From positions 124,001-188,000 of the forward strand of contig NZ_BOMS01000053.1 of the NCBI RefSeq assembly GCF_016862315.1: 64,000 bases of DNA, written 5' to 3'. This document shows, piece by piece, positions 36,827-44,676 of the stretch. Origin of the DNA: Actinoplanes palleronii (GTDB lineage Bacteria; Actinomycetota; Actinomycetes; Mycobacteriales; Micromonosporaceae). Below the pieces are notes generated by a model. It saw nothing but the letters and a program-made list of their open reading frames with translations. It was not told the origin of the DNA and made no database searches. The position numbers and the translations under genes were made by a program. How positions within the stretch are numbered: the stretch's first letter is position 1; each line of letters begins with the position of its first letter.

Positions 36827-38027
36827 GAGCGTCGAGCGCGCGATCGCCGAGATCCGGGCCGGTCGTCCGGTGATCGTGGTGGACGACGAGGACCGGGAGA
36901 ACGAGGGCGACCTCATCTTCGCGGCCGAGCACGCCACCCCGGAGCTGGTCGCGTTCATGGTCCGCTACACGTCCGGGTACATCTGCGTGGCGATCACCGA
37001 GTCGGAGGCCGACCGGCTGGACCTGCCCCCGATGTACCACACCAACCAGGACAAGAAGGGCACCGCCTACGCGGTGGCCGTCGACGCCAAGCACGGGGTC
37101 AGCACCGGCATCTCGGCCGCTGACCGGGCGCGGACCATCGGCCTGCTCGGCTCGGCCACCACCGAGCCGGCCGACCTGTCCCGGCCCGGTCACGTCGTGC
37201 CGCTGCGGGCCAAGTCCGGCGGCGTGCTGCGCCGCCCGGGCCACACCGAGGCCGCGATCGACCTGGCCGTGCTGGCCGGGTGCAGCCCGTCCGGCGCGCT
37301 CTGCGAGATGGTCAACGACGACGGCACCATGCAGCGCCGCCCCGACCTGGAGAAGTTCGCGGTCGAGCACGACCTGGTGCTGGTCACCATCGCCGACCTG
37401 GTGGCGTATCTGCGGGAGAAGGACGGCAAGCAGGTCGAGCGGGTGGTGGAGACCACCATGCCGACCGAGCACGGCGTCTTCACCGCGGTCGGGTACCGCA
37501 CCGAGGCCGACCAGGGCGAGCACGTCGCGCTGGTCTTCGGCGACCTGACCGACGGCGAGGACGTGCTGGTCCGGGTGCACTCCGAGTGCCTGACCGGCGA
37601 CGTCTTCGGTTCCCGGCGCTGCGACTGCGGCCCGCAGCTCGACGCCGCCCTGGAGCGGGTCGCGGCGGCCGGGCGCGGGGTGGTGCTCTACATGCGCGGT
37701 CACGAGGGGCGCGGCATCGGCCTGCTGCACAAGCTGCAGGCGTACCAGTTGCAGGACCGCGGCTTCGACACCGTCGACGCGAACCTCGAGCTGGGCTTGC
37801 CGGCCGACGCCCGTGACTACGGCACCGGCGCGCAGATCCTCTACGACCTGGGCGTGCGCTCGATGCGCCTGCTCACCAACAACCCGGCCAAGCGCGCCGG
37901 CCTCGAGGGTTACGGCCTGCGGGTCACCGGCCTCGAGTCGCTGCCGGTCCGCCTGCACCCGGAGAACGTCCGCTACCTGCGCACCAAGCGGGACCGGATG
38001 GGGCACCTGTTCGAGGCATTGGGCTGA
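36819..38027 (+). CDS. ribBA: bifunctional DHBP synthase / GTP cyclohydrolase II
   Basis: Supplies both riboflavin precursors, from ribulose-5-phosphate and GTP. The 402-aa fusion has the RibB domain (VVDDEDRENEGDLIFAAE, RPGHVVPLRA, GHTEAAIDLAVLAG) and the RibA domain with zinc cysteines in CLTGDVFGSRRCDCG, MRGHEGRGIGL and LLTNNPAKRAGLEGYG. Both active sites look intact. The ATG lies inside the ribE 3' end, implying coupling. Confidence 0.96.
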   Translation: MSESVERAIAEIRAGRPVIVVDDEDRENEGDLIFAAEHATPELVAFMVRYTSGYICVAITESEADRLDLPPMYHTNQDKKGTAYAVAVDAKHGVSTGISAADRARTIGLLGSATTEPADLSRPGHVVPLRAKSGGVLRRPGHTEAAIDLAVLAGCSPSGALCEMVNDDGTMQRRPDLEKFAVEHDLVLVTIADLVAYLREKDGKQVERVVETTMPTEHGVFTAVGYRTEADQGEHVALVFGDLTDGEDVLVRVHSECLTGDVFGSRRCDCGPQLDAALERVAAAGRGVVLYMRGHEGRGIGLLHKLQAYQLQDRGFDTVDANLELGLPADARDYGTGAQILYDLGVRSMRLLTNNPAKRAGLEGYGLRVTGLESLPVRLHPENVRYLRTKRDRMGHLFEALG

Positions 38028-38073
38028 CCTGCACGCGTTCGAGGGTGAAAATGACGATAGAGGGGGACGACTA

Positions 38074-38559
38074 ATGGCCGGCTTCGGAGATCCACATACA
38101 CAGCCCGTCGACGCGGCCGGGCTCCGGCTCGGTATCGTCGGCTCACGCTGGCACAACGACCTGGTCGATCACATGATCGAGCGCGCCTGGGCAGCGGCCG
38201 AGGCGTGCGGCGTCACGGACGTCGTGGTGGCCCGGGTGGCCGGCTCGGTCGAGCTGCCGGTGGTCGCCCAGGCGATGGCCAAGCGCTTCGACGCGGTGGT
38301 CGCCCTCGGTGTGGTGATCAAGGGCGAGACCCAGCACTTCGAGTATGTCTGCGACGCCGTCACGGCCGGCCTCACCCGGGTCGCGCTGGACGAGCAGACC
38401 CCGGTCGCGCACGGCGTCCTCACCGTGCAGAGCCTGGGCCAGGCCCGGGACCGCGCCGGCCTGGAGGACTCGATCGAGGACAAGGGCTGGCAGAGCACTG
38501 TCGCGGTCCTCGACGCCGCCCTGGCCATCCGCGAGATCGAGAAGTCCGACCGCTCCTGA
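38074..38559 (+). CDS. ribH: 6,7-dimethyl-8-ribityllumazine synthase
   Basis: Condenses the pyrimidine and butanone intermediates to lumazine, usually as an icosahedral shell. The 161-aa protein has the GIVGSRWHNDLVDHMI motif, ARVAGSVELPVVAQAM, LGVVIKGETQHFEYVCD with the catalytic histidine, and GVLTVQSLGQARDRAG. ATG 38074 has AGAGGGGGA upstream. The start in the middle of ribBA is rejected. A strong terminator follows. Confidence 0.95.
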   Translation: MAGFGDPHTQPVDAAGLRLGIVGSRWHNDLVDHMIERAWAAAEACGVTDVVVARVAGSVELPVVAQAMAKRFDAVVALGVVIKGETQHFEYVCDAVTAGLTRVALDEQTPVAHGVLTVQSLGQARDRAGLEDSIEDKGWQSTVAVLDAALAIREIEKSDRS

Positions 38560-38573
38560 TCACCAAGAAGCCC

Positions 38574-38620
38574 GGCCCGCCTCGCTCCTTCCGGGAACGA
38601 GCGGGCCGCTTCATTTTTTT
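38574..38620 (+). terminator. intrinsic terminator of the riboflavin operon
   Basis: GGCCCG and CTCG pair with CGAG and CGGGCC around a loop, followed by GCTTCA and T7, starting 15 bp after the ribH stop. Confidence 0.85.
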
Positions 38621-38838
38621 CGGTACGGATGTGGAGCGCCCGTCCGCAGGCTACGAGCCGAGTCCCGCCCGTGAGGCCGACGCGAGACCGCGGCTCCTCC
38701 CGGCCGCAGCGCGCCTCCCGGTCTTGGCTGGTTCTCAGGGGTGCCTCCGGCACCCTGAGACACCCCTGGGCGCCAGCCGGGGACCGGGAGCGCGGCACGG
38801 TCCGGGCCGTGGGCGGCCTCGCGTGCGCGAGGACCGGA
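38621..38838. repeat. large palindromic intergenic repeat, copy A
   Basis: Starts right after the ribH terminator T tract (CGGTACG) and ends at the 3' end of the ABC ATPase gene. The core has outer arm GGCCGCAGCGCG (38702), inner arms GGCTGG and CAGGGGTG, loop, CACCCCTG and CCAGCC, then a decayed outer arm CGCGGC. The upstream flank CGTCCGCAGGCTACGAGCCG is shared with copy C. No coding function is supported. Related copies are at 52637 and 61405. Confidence 0.8.
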
Positions 38839-39579
38839 TTACAGGCGGCCGGCCTCGATGATGCGGGCGAGGAACTGGCGGGTGCGGGGTTCGACCGGGT
38901 CGCCGAGGACCTGGGCGGGCGGGCCCTGTTCGAGCACCCGGCCGGCGTCCAGGAAGACCACCCGGTCGGCGACCTGCTTGGCGAAGCCCATCTCGTGGGT
39001 GGCCAGCACCATGGTCATGCCCTCGGCCTTGAGGTCACGGATCATGCTGAGCACCTCGCCGACCAGTTCCGGGTCGAGCGCCGAGGTGACCTCGTCGAGC
39101 AGCAGCAGCCGCGGGCTGTTGACCAGTGCCCGGACGATCGCCACCCGCTGCTGCTGGCCGCCGGAGAGCCCGTCCGGGAAGGCCTTCGCCTTGTCGGCCA
39201 GCCCGACCCGGTCCAGCCACTGCATGGCCAGCTCACGAGCCTCGGTGGCGGACTTGCCGTGCACCCGGGTGGGCGCCAGGGTGATGTTGTCGAGCACCGT
39301 CATGTGCGGGAACAGGTTGTAGGACTGGAAGACCAGGCCGATCTTCTGGCGTACGAGATCGGGGTTGACCTTGGGGTCGGTGATCTCCTCGCCGTCCAGG
39401 TGGATCGTTCCGTCGTCGATCCCGGTGAGCAGGTTGACGCAGCGCAACAGCGTCGACTTGCCCGAGCCGGAGGCCCCGATCAGCGCCACCACCTCGTGTT
39501 CCGCGACCTCGAGGCCGAGGTTGTCCAGAACCACGTGGTCGCCGAACGTCTTACGCACGTCGGTGCAGGAGAGCAGCAT
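38839..39579 (-). CDS. polar amino acid ABC transporter, ATP-binding subunit
   Basis: Energises uptake through the neighbouring permease. The 246-aa protein has Walker A LIGASGSGKSTLLR, the Q-loop FQSYNLFPHM, signature LSGGQQQRVAI, Walker B RLLLLDEVTSALD and the H-loop ATHEMGFAKQVADRV, all of the GlnQ/HisP subfamily. The ATG overlaps the permease stop by one base. It is the last gene of the three-gene operon. Confidence 0.94.
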   Translation of the reverse strand: MLLSCTDVRKTFGDHVVLDNLGLEVAEHEVVALIGASGSGKSTLLRCVNLLTGIDDGTIHLDGEEITDPKVNPDLVRQKIGLVFQSYNLFPHMTVLDNITLAPTRVHGKSATEARELAMQWLDRVGLADKAKAFPDGLSGGQQQRVAIVRALVNSPRLLLLDEVTSALDPELVGEVLSMIRDLKAEGMTMVLATHEMGFAKQVADRVVFLDAGRVLEQGPPAQVLGDPVEPRTRQFLARIIEAGRL

Positions 39580-40418
39580 CAGATCCCCGCGTTCTGGGTC
39601 CGGGCGGCCCGCAACGTCACCCGGTCGGTGATCACGATCAGGGGCAGGGCGAGCAGGATGAACAGGACCGCGGCCACCACGTAGGGCGTGAAGTTCGCGC
39701 TGCCCGCCTGGCCGATCTGCGCCGACCGGATCGCGTCGATCGGGCCGGCCAGTGAGATCAGGCCGACGTCCTTCTGCATCGACACGACGTCGTTGAGCAG
39801 CGGCGGCGCGACCCGGCGGACCGCCTGGGGCAGCACCACGTGCCGCATCGCCTGGCGATAGCTCAGGCCCAGCGACCGGGCCGCGGCGATCTGGCTCGGG
39901 TGCACCGACTCGATGCCGGCCCGGAACACCTCGGCCAGGTACGACCCGTAGGTGATCGTGATGGCCGCCCCGCCCAGCACCAGCACGTCCGGGGTGCCCT
40001 GCAGGCGCAGCCCGGGCAGGCCGAACGCGAACAGGTAGATCGTGATGATCAGCGGCAGCCCGCGGAACATGTACGTGTACCCGGTCGCGATCGCGCGCAC
40101 CGGGAAGAAGACCGGCCCCCGCAGCGTGCGCAGCACCGCCATCAGCAGCCCGAGCAGCAACGCGAGCGGCGCGCAGACCAGGAACAGCTGGATGTTGAGC
40201 CAGAAGCCGTCGAGGATGTCCGGCAGGTACTTCGTGGCGACGTCGACGTTCAGGAACGACTGCTTGACGCGGGGCCAGCCGGGTGACCCGGTGATCCCGA
40301 CGGCGAACAGCACGCCGACGACGGCGGTGGAGAGGGCGGCGAGCAGGACCGAGCGGATCGCCTGCCGGCGACGGTAGGCGAACCGCTCCTGCTGCCGCGC
40401 ACTTGGCGCATAGGTCAC
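39579..40418 (-). CDS. polar amino acid ABC transporter, permease
   Basis: Membrane subunit of the HisM/GlnP type. The 279-aa protein has one N-terminal membrane segment (about 23-47), a five-helix core, GYTYMFRGLPLIITIYLF, and the cytoplasmic EAA loop SQIAAARSLGLSYRQAMRHVVLPQA that contacts the ATPase. One permease gene only, so the transporter is probably a homodimer. It overlaps the binding-protein gene by 4 bp. Confidence 0.93.
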   Translation of the reverse strand: MTYAPSARQQERFAYRRRQAIRSVLLAALSTAVVGVLFAVGITGSPGWPRVKQSFLNVDVATKYLPDILDGFWLNIQLFLVCAPLALLLGLLMAVLRTLRGPVFFPVRAIATGYTYMFRGLPLIITIYLFAFGLPGLRLQGTPDVLVLGGAAITITYGSYLAEVFRAGIESVHPSQIAAARSLGLSYRQAMRHVVLPQAVRRVAPPLLNDVVSMQKDVGLISLAGPIDAIRSAQIGQAGSANFTPYVVAAVLFILLALPLIVITDRVTLRAARTQNAGI

Positions 40419-41290
40419 TTGAGTTCGGGTGCTCCCGCGTCGGACAACCAGGTCTTCTCCAGTACAGCGAGCGTGCCGTCCTGGCGCAGCTGATCCACGG
40501 CCTTGCTCACGCAGCCGGTCAGCTTCGAGCCCTTGTCCAGCACCAGGCCGAACTGCTCGGGCACGCCGACCTGCGGCAGCTGGCCGAGGATCATGCCGTC
40601 GTCCAGCTCGGCCGCGGTCATGTAGAACGCGGTCGGCAGGTCCACCACGATGCCGTCGACGGTGCCGTTCTCCAGCGCCGCCTTGGCGTCGTCGTTGCTG
40701 TTGAACACCGACGGCTTGCCGGACGGCTTGATGATGTCGGTGATCGCCTGGTAGCTGGTCGTGCCGACCTGGGCGCCGAGCTTCGCGCCGGTCAGCCCGG
40801 CCAGCGTGGTGACGTTCGCGATCTTGGACTTCTTGGTGGTGATGACGGTCTGCCGGACCAGGTAGTACGGCGAGGAGAAGTCGACCGCCTGCTTGCGCTC
40901 GTCGGTGATCGAGAACTGGTTGACGTCGAAGTCGAACGTCTTGGGCCCGGGCGCGATGGCGTTGTTGAACGTCACCGAGGTCCAGACCACCTTGTCCTTG
41001 GAGTACCCGAGCCGCTCGGCGACCTGGTACGCCACGGCGGACTCGAAGCCCTCACCGCTGGCCGGCTTGTTGTCCTTGAACCACGGCTCGTACGCCGGGT
41101 TGTCGGTGCCGATCGTGATCTTGCCGGCGGTGAGGGTGTCCAGCGAGCCGGACGGGCAGGCATCCGCCGCTGAGGAGCTGGGGGATGCGGTGGATGTGGT
41201 GGTGTCGTCCTCGACCGGGGAGCAGGCCGTGACGGTGGCGAGCGCCAGCACGGCGCCGCCCACGAGGAGGGGGGTGAAACGGCTGACCAT
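40415..41290 (-). CDS. polar amino acid ABC transporter, substrate-binding lipoprotein
   Basis: Captures the substrate at the outer face of the membrane. The 291-aa protein has a lipoprotein signal with the lipobox VTAC at residues 20-23, a Ser/Thr-rich linker, and a family 3 solute-binding domain (ITIGTDNPAYEPWF, FDFDVNQFSITDERKQAVDFS, GAKLGAQVGTTSYQAI). The fold suggests a glutamine/glutamate- or arginine-like amino acid; I cannot choose. First gene of the operon, divergent from hisE with 78 bp between. Confidence 0.92.
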   Translation of the reverse strand: MVSRFTPLLVGGAVLALATVTACSPVEDDTTTSTASPSSSAADACPSGSLDTLTAGKITIGTDNPAYEPWFKDNKPASGEGFESAVAYQVAERLGYSKDKVVWTSVTFNNAIAPGPKTFDFDVNQFSITDERKQAVDFSSPYYLVRQTVITTKKSKIANVTTLAGLTGAKLGAQVGTTSYQAITDIIKPSGKPSVFNSNDDAKAALENGTVDGIVVDLPTAFYMTAAELDDGMILGQLPQVGVPEQFGLVLDKGSKLTGCVSKAVDQLRQDGTLAVLEKTWLSDAGAPELK

Positions 41291-41368
41291 GACGGGCAGC
41301 TTAAAAGACGTCCCAACCGCTGGGGGCGTTCGTCGTCAAGACGTGATGAGCTGCCACAATCGTCTCCC

Positions 41369-41632
41369 GTGAAGACGTTCGAAGAACTGTTCGCCGAATT
41401 GCAGCGCAAGGCGGCGGAGCAGACCCCCGGTTCGGGCACGGTCGCCGCGCTCGAACGAGGAGTCCACTTCATCGGGAAGAAGGTCGTCGAGGAGGCGGCC
41501 GAGTCCTGGATGGCCGCCGAGCACGAGGGGCCGGAGCGGGCTGCCGAGGAGATCTCGCAGCTGCTCTACCAGGCACAAGTCCTGATGATCGCCACCGGTC
41601 TCGAGCTCAAGGACGTGTACCGACATCTCTGA
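41369..41632 (+). CDS. hisE: phosphoribosyl-ATP pyrophosphatase
   Basis: Second step of histidine synthesis: hydrolyses PR-ATP to PR-AMP. The 87-aa all-alpha NTP pyrophosphohydrolase has KVVEEAAESWMAAE and EEISQLLYQAQVLM with the metal-binding acidic residues. GTG start lies 8 nt after CACAAT, with no Shine-Dalgarno, so it is probably leaderless. hisG follows after 41 bp, the actinobacterial hisE-hisG pair separate from the main his cluster. Confidence 0.94.
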   Translation: MKTFEELFAELQRKAAEQTPGSGTVAALERGVHFIGKKVVEEAAESWMAAEHEGPERAAEEISQLLYQAQVLMIATGLELKDVYRHL

Positions 41633-41673
41633 CGTGCGCCCCTATCCGTCCATCAGAACGAAGGAGCACGTCA

Positions 41674-42516
41674 ATGCTGCGCATCGCCATTCCGAACAAG
41701 GGGACCCTCTCCGGGCCGGCATCACAGATGTTGCGGGACGCCGGCTATCGCCAGCGTTCCGACCCCAAGGACCTGGCCTGCCGTGACGAGGGCAACAACG
41801 TCGAGTTCTTCTACCTGCGGCCCCGGGACATCGCGACCTACGTCGGTTCGGGTGACCTGGATCTCGGGATCACCGGTCGCGACCTGCTCGTCGACTCCGG
41901 GGTGCCGGCCGCCGAGCTGCTCGACCTGAACTTCGGCGGTGCCACGTTCCGCTGGGCCGCCCCGGCCGGGACTCTGACCTCGGTCGACCAGCTCGGTGGC
42001 AAGCGGATCGCCACCGCGTTCCCCGGCCTGGTCGGCCAGTACCTGGACGAGCACGAGCTGAAGGCCGAAGTGGTCCGCCTGGACGGCGCGGTCGAGAACG
42101 CGGTCCGGCTCGGGGTCGCCGACCTGATCGCCGATGTGGTGGAGACCGGCGCCACGCTGCGCCAGGCCGGTCTGGTCACGCTCGGCGAGCCGCTGATGCG
42201 CTCGTCGGCGATCCTGATCGGCCGCCAGGCGGAGCCGCCGGCCGGCGCCGCCCAGCTGCTGCGCCGGCTCAACGGGGTGCTGGTGGCGCGCAACTTCGTG
42301 ATGCTCGCCTACGACGTCCGCGCCGACCTGCTGGAGCAGGCGACCGGGCTGACCCCGGGCATCGAGTCGCCGACCGTGTCGCCGCTGCACCGGGAGGGCT
42401 GGGTCGCGGTGCAGGCGATGGTCCAGCGCAGCCAGGTGCACCGGGTGATGGACGAGCTGTACGAGCTCGGCGCGCGTGCGATCCTGGTAACCGATATCGC
42501 CAACTGCAGGTTGTGA
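41674..42516 (+). CDS. hisG: ATP phosphoribosyltransferase (long form)
   Basis: First step of histidine synthesis, feedback-inhibited by histidine. The 280-aa protein has the N-terminal LRIAIPNKGTL, the DLGITGRDLL block, the PRPP motif ADLIADVVETGATLRQAGL and a C-terminal regulatory domain (PGIESPTVSPL, GARAILVTDIANCRL). The length and C-terminal domain mark the long, HisZ-independent form. AAGGAG precedes ATG 41674. Confidence 0.95.
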   Translation: MLRIAIPNKGTLSGPASQMLRDAGYRQRSDPKDLACRDEGNNVEFFYLRPRDIATYVGSGDLDLGITGRDLLVDSGVPAAELLDLNFGGATFRWAAPAGTLTSVDQLGGKRIATAFPGLVGQYLDEHELKAEVVRLDGAVENAVRLGVADLIADVVETGATLRQAGLVTLGEPLMRSSAILIGRQAEPPAGAAQLLRRLNGVLVARNFVMLAYDVRADLLEQATGLTPGIESPTVSPLHREGWVAVQAMVQRSQVHRVMDELYELGARAILVTDIANCRL

Positions 42517-42977
42517 TGATGGCTGACGTGATTTTTCGCCCGCAGAAGATCCGCTGGGTGGCCGGTACGCTCGCGCTCGGCGTGGTCGTGCTGTTCACCG
42601 TGCTCAGCTTCGGCCTGCACGGGCAGGGCGGTTTCGAGAACGCCGGGCAGGTCGGCTCGGGCAGCTTCCAGCGCGGCGACCAGGCCGCCATGGTCGGTCT
42701 GGGCGTCCTGATCGGCCTCGGCATCCTGGCGTTCTGCCGGCCCAGGGTCACCGCTGACGACCAGGGTGTGCACGTGCGCAACGTGGTCGGCGGCTACGAC
42801 CTGCCGTGGGCGGTGGTCCGCGCCGTGCGGTTCGACCGCAACTCGCCGTGGGCGCAGCTCGAGCTGCTGGACGACGAGCAGGTGTCGATCCACGCGCTGC
42901 AGGCGGTCGACAAGGACTACGCGGTGGACGGAGTGCGGAGCCTCCGGGCCCTGCACCAGGCCTCCCACGAGGCCTGA
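42516..42977 (+). CDS. PH domain-containing membrane protein
   Basis: The protein (153 aa) has two membrane segments (about residues 13-36 and 58-76) and a C-terminal bacterial PH-like domain with VTADDQGVHVRNVVGGYDLPWAVVRAVRF and WAQLELLDDEQVSIHALQAV. Such proteins are widespread in actinobacteria next to hisG; the function is unknown. Starts at GTG 42513, ATG 42516 and ATG 42519 overlap the hisG stop; the exact one is not decidable. A TAGACT hexamer directly after its stop may be the infC promoter -10. Confidence 0.8.
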   Translation: MMADVIFRPQKIRWVAGTLALGVVVLFTVLSFGLHGQGGFENAGQVGSGSFQRGDQAAMVGLGVLIGLGILAFCRPRVTADDQGVHVRNVVGGYDLPWAVVRAVRFDRNSPWAQLELLDDEQVSIHALQAVDKDYAVDGVRSLRALHQASHEA

Positions 42978-43290
42978 TAGACTAGCGGGCAGTCGACCAC
43001 GCCATGCGTTGCTCTTGATCTTCTGAGAGCCCAGCACGGCGCGAAAGAGGAGCCCGCTGGTTCCCACCCGAGTCATTGACTATGACCGGGTCCGGTCAGC
43101 CGTACAGGGAATTTTTCCTGTCCGGGGCGCGTCCTCCCTTTGGACGCCGATGACCGGTCGAGCGGGCCTCGGCATGCGCGGAAACGTGCGGCCGAGGTCT
43201 TCTGCTTTCCCGGCCGTTCCTGCCCATGCGGGGACGGTGACTCGGGGCCGACCGACATTGGCAGAAGTAGGTACGTTCTGAGGAGGCCCC
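42978..43290 (+). promoter_or_regulatory. structured infC operon leader
   Basis: No gene is supported in these 313 bp. TAGACT at 42978 is a candidate -10. Downstream are stems such as ACAGG/CCTGT around GGAATTTTT (about 43107) and GCGTCC/GGACGC (about 43131), and a 4-codon ORF (ATGCGTTGCTCTTGA, 43003). The leader ends with AGGAGG 4 nt before the ATC start of infC. A long folded leader fits control by IF3, L35 or L20, but no known element was matched. Confidence 0.5.
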
Positions 43291-43926
43291 ATCAGCGTCG
43301 AACCACGCGTGAACGAACAGATCAGGGCTCGCGAAGTCCGTCTGGTCGGCCCTGAGGGTGAGCAGGTCGGCATTGTGCCGGTCGAGCGCGCCCTGCAGCT
43401 GGCTGCGGACGTAGACCTGGATCTGGTCGAGGTTGCTCCGATGGCGCGGCCGCCGGTGTGCAAGCTCATGGACTTCGGCAAGTTCAAGTACGAGAGCGCA
43501 CTGAAGGCCCGCGAAGCGCGGCGCAACCAGCAGCAGACCGTCATCAAGGAAATGAAGCTTCGGCCGAAGATCGACCCGCACGACTACGAGACCAAAAAGG
43601 GTCACGTGGTGCGGTTCCTCAAGGCGGGCGACAAGGTCAAGGTGACGATCATGTTCCGCGGCCGTGAGCAGAGCCGCCCCGAGTTGGGTTTCCGGCTGTT
43701 GCGCCGGCTCAGCGAGGAGATCTCCGAGCTCGGATTCGTGGAAGCGAGCCCGAAGCAGGACGGTCGAAACATGATCATGGTGCTGGCACCGCACCGGGCC
43801 ACCAAGGCCGCCGCGGTCGCCGCTGTCGCGGCCGGCGCGAAGCCCGCCCGGGAGCCGCGCGAGGGCGACGACGGCACCGAGGTTCCGTCGGCCGAGCCTG
43901 CCGACACCCCAGCAGCAGTAGAGTAG
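43291..43926 (+). CDS. infC: translation initiation factor IF-3, apparent ATC start
   Basis: Binds the 30S subunit and proofreads start codon selection. The 211-aa protein has the N-domain (NEQIRAREVRLVGPEGEQVGIV), VEVAPMARPPVCKLMDFGKFKYE, and the C-domain with KMKLRPKI-type EMKLRPKIDPHDY and FRGREQSRPELGFRLL, then an Ala/Glu-rich tail. AGGAGG at 43281-43286 lies 4 nt before ATC 43291; the first GTG (43309) is 22 nt from it, too far. A non-AUG start would let IF3 repress its own synthesis, as the AUU start does in E. coli. Confidence 0.9.
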   Translation: MSVEPRVNEQIRAREVRLVGPEGEQVGIVPVERALQLAADVDLDLVEVAPMARPPVCKLMDFGKFKYESALKAREARRNQQQTVIKEMKLRPKIDPHDYETKKGHVVRFLKAGDKVKVTIMFRGREQSRPELGFRLLRRLSEEISELGFVEASPKQDGRNMIMVLAPHRATKAAAVAAVAAGAKPAREPREGDDGTEVPSAEPADTPAAVE

Positions 43927-43930
43927 TCAG

Positions 43931-43962
43931 CTTTTCCGCGCGTCCCCCGGGCGCGCGGAAAG
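43931..43962 (+). promoter_or_regulatory. intercistronic hairpin between infC and rpmI
   Basis: CTTTTCCGCGCG pairs with CGCGCGGAAAG around CCCCCGG, with one extra T. It is followed by GATCAGAAAGAGG rather than a T tract, so a processing or ribosomal-protein-binding role is as likely as termination. Confidence 0.5.
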
Positions 43963-43983
43963 ATCAGAAAGAGGCGTTTTAAA

Positions 43984-44178
43984 GTGCCGAAGATGAAGAG
44001 CCACACCGGCATGGGTAAGCGGGTGAAGGTCACCGGCAAGGGCAAGATCGTGCGCGAGCTGACCGGTAAGCGTCACCTGCTGGAGCACAAGTCCTCCCAC
44101 GTTACCCGTCGGATGACCGGCACTGTCACGGTGGCCAAGGTCGACATTCCGCGAGTGAAGAAGCTTCTGGGTCGCTGA
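43984..44178 (+). CDS. rpmI: 50S ribosomal protein L35
   Basis: Basic 64-aa ribosomal protein with MPKMKSHTGMGKRVKVTG at the start and KIVRELTGKRHLLEHKSS, the family core. GTG start preceded by AAAGAGG. Second gene of the infC-rpmI-rplT operon. Confidence 0.97.
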   Translation: MPKMKSHTGMGKRVKVTGKGKIVRELTGKRHLLEHKSSHVTRRMTGTVTVAKVDIPRVKKLLGR

Positions 44179-44216
44179 CGCGAGCCTGACACGTTCCCCT
44201 GTAAGGAGTCCTTGAA

Positions 44217-44609
44217 ATGGCACGCGTCAAGCGGGCGGTAAACGCCCAGAAGAAGCGCCGCACTCTGCTCGAGACCGCGAGCGGTTACCGCGGTCAGCGC
44301 TCTCGCCTGTACCGGAAGGCCAAGGAGCAGGTACTGCACTCGATGCAGTACGCCTACCGCGACCGCCGTGACCGGAAGGGCGACTTCCGTCAGCTCTGGA
44401 TCACGCGCATCAACGCGGCCTCCCGGGCCAACGGCATGACCTACAACCGTCTCATCCAGGGTCTGAAGCTGGCTGAGGTCGAGGTCGACCGCAAGATCCT
44501 GGCTGAGCTCGCGGTCAACGACGCTGTCGCTTTCGCGGCCATCGTCGAGATCGCTCGCGCGGCCGTTCAGGCCGAGGGCATCGGCGGCGCTGCCGCTCAG
44601 GCTGCCTGA
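44217..44609 (+). CDS. rplT: 50S ribosomal protein L20
   Basis: Assembly protein of the 50S subunit that binds 23S rRNA and in other bacteria represses its own operon. The 130-aa protein starts MARVKRAVNAQKKRRTLLE and has the basic KAKEQVLHSMQYAYRDRRDRK region and INAASRANGMTYNRLIQGLK. ATG 44217 with AAGGAG upstream. A terminator follows. Confidence 0.97.
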   Translation: MARVKRAVNAQKKRRTLLETASGYRGQRSRLYRKAKEQVLHSMQYAYRDRRDRKGDFRQLWITRINAASRANGMTYNRLIQGLKLAEVEVDRKILAELAVNDAVAFAAIVEIARAAVQAEGIGGAAAQAA

Positions 44610-44626
44610 GTTTCTGCTTTCCGGAG

Positions 44627-44655
44627 ACGCCCCCCGAGGAATCGGGGGGCGTTTC
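44627..44655 (+). terminator. intrinsic terminator of infC-rpmI-rplT
   Basis: ACGCCCCCCG and CGGGGGGCGT pair exactly around a 6-nt loop, followed by TTCCC. It starts 17 bp after the rplT stop. The short T run is typical of this genome. Confidence 0.8.
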
Positions 44656-44676
44656 CCATTCCCGGAGTCGGAGCCG

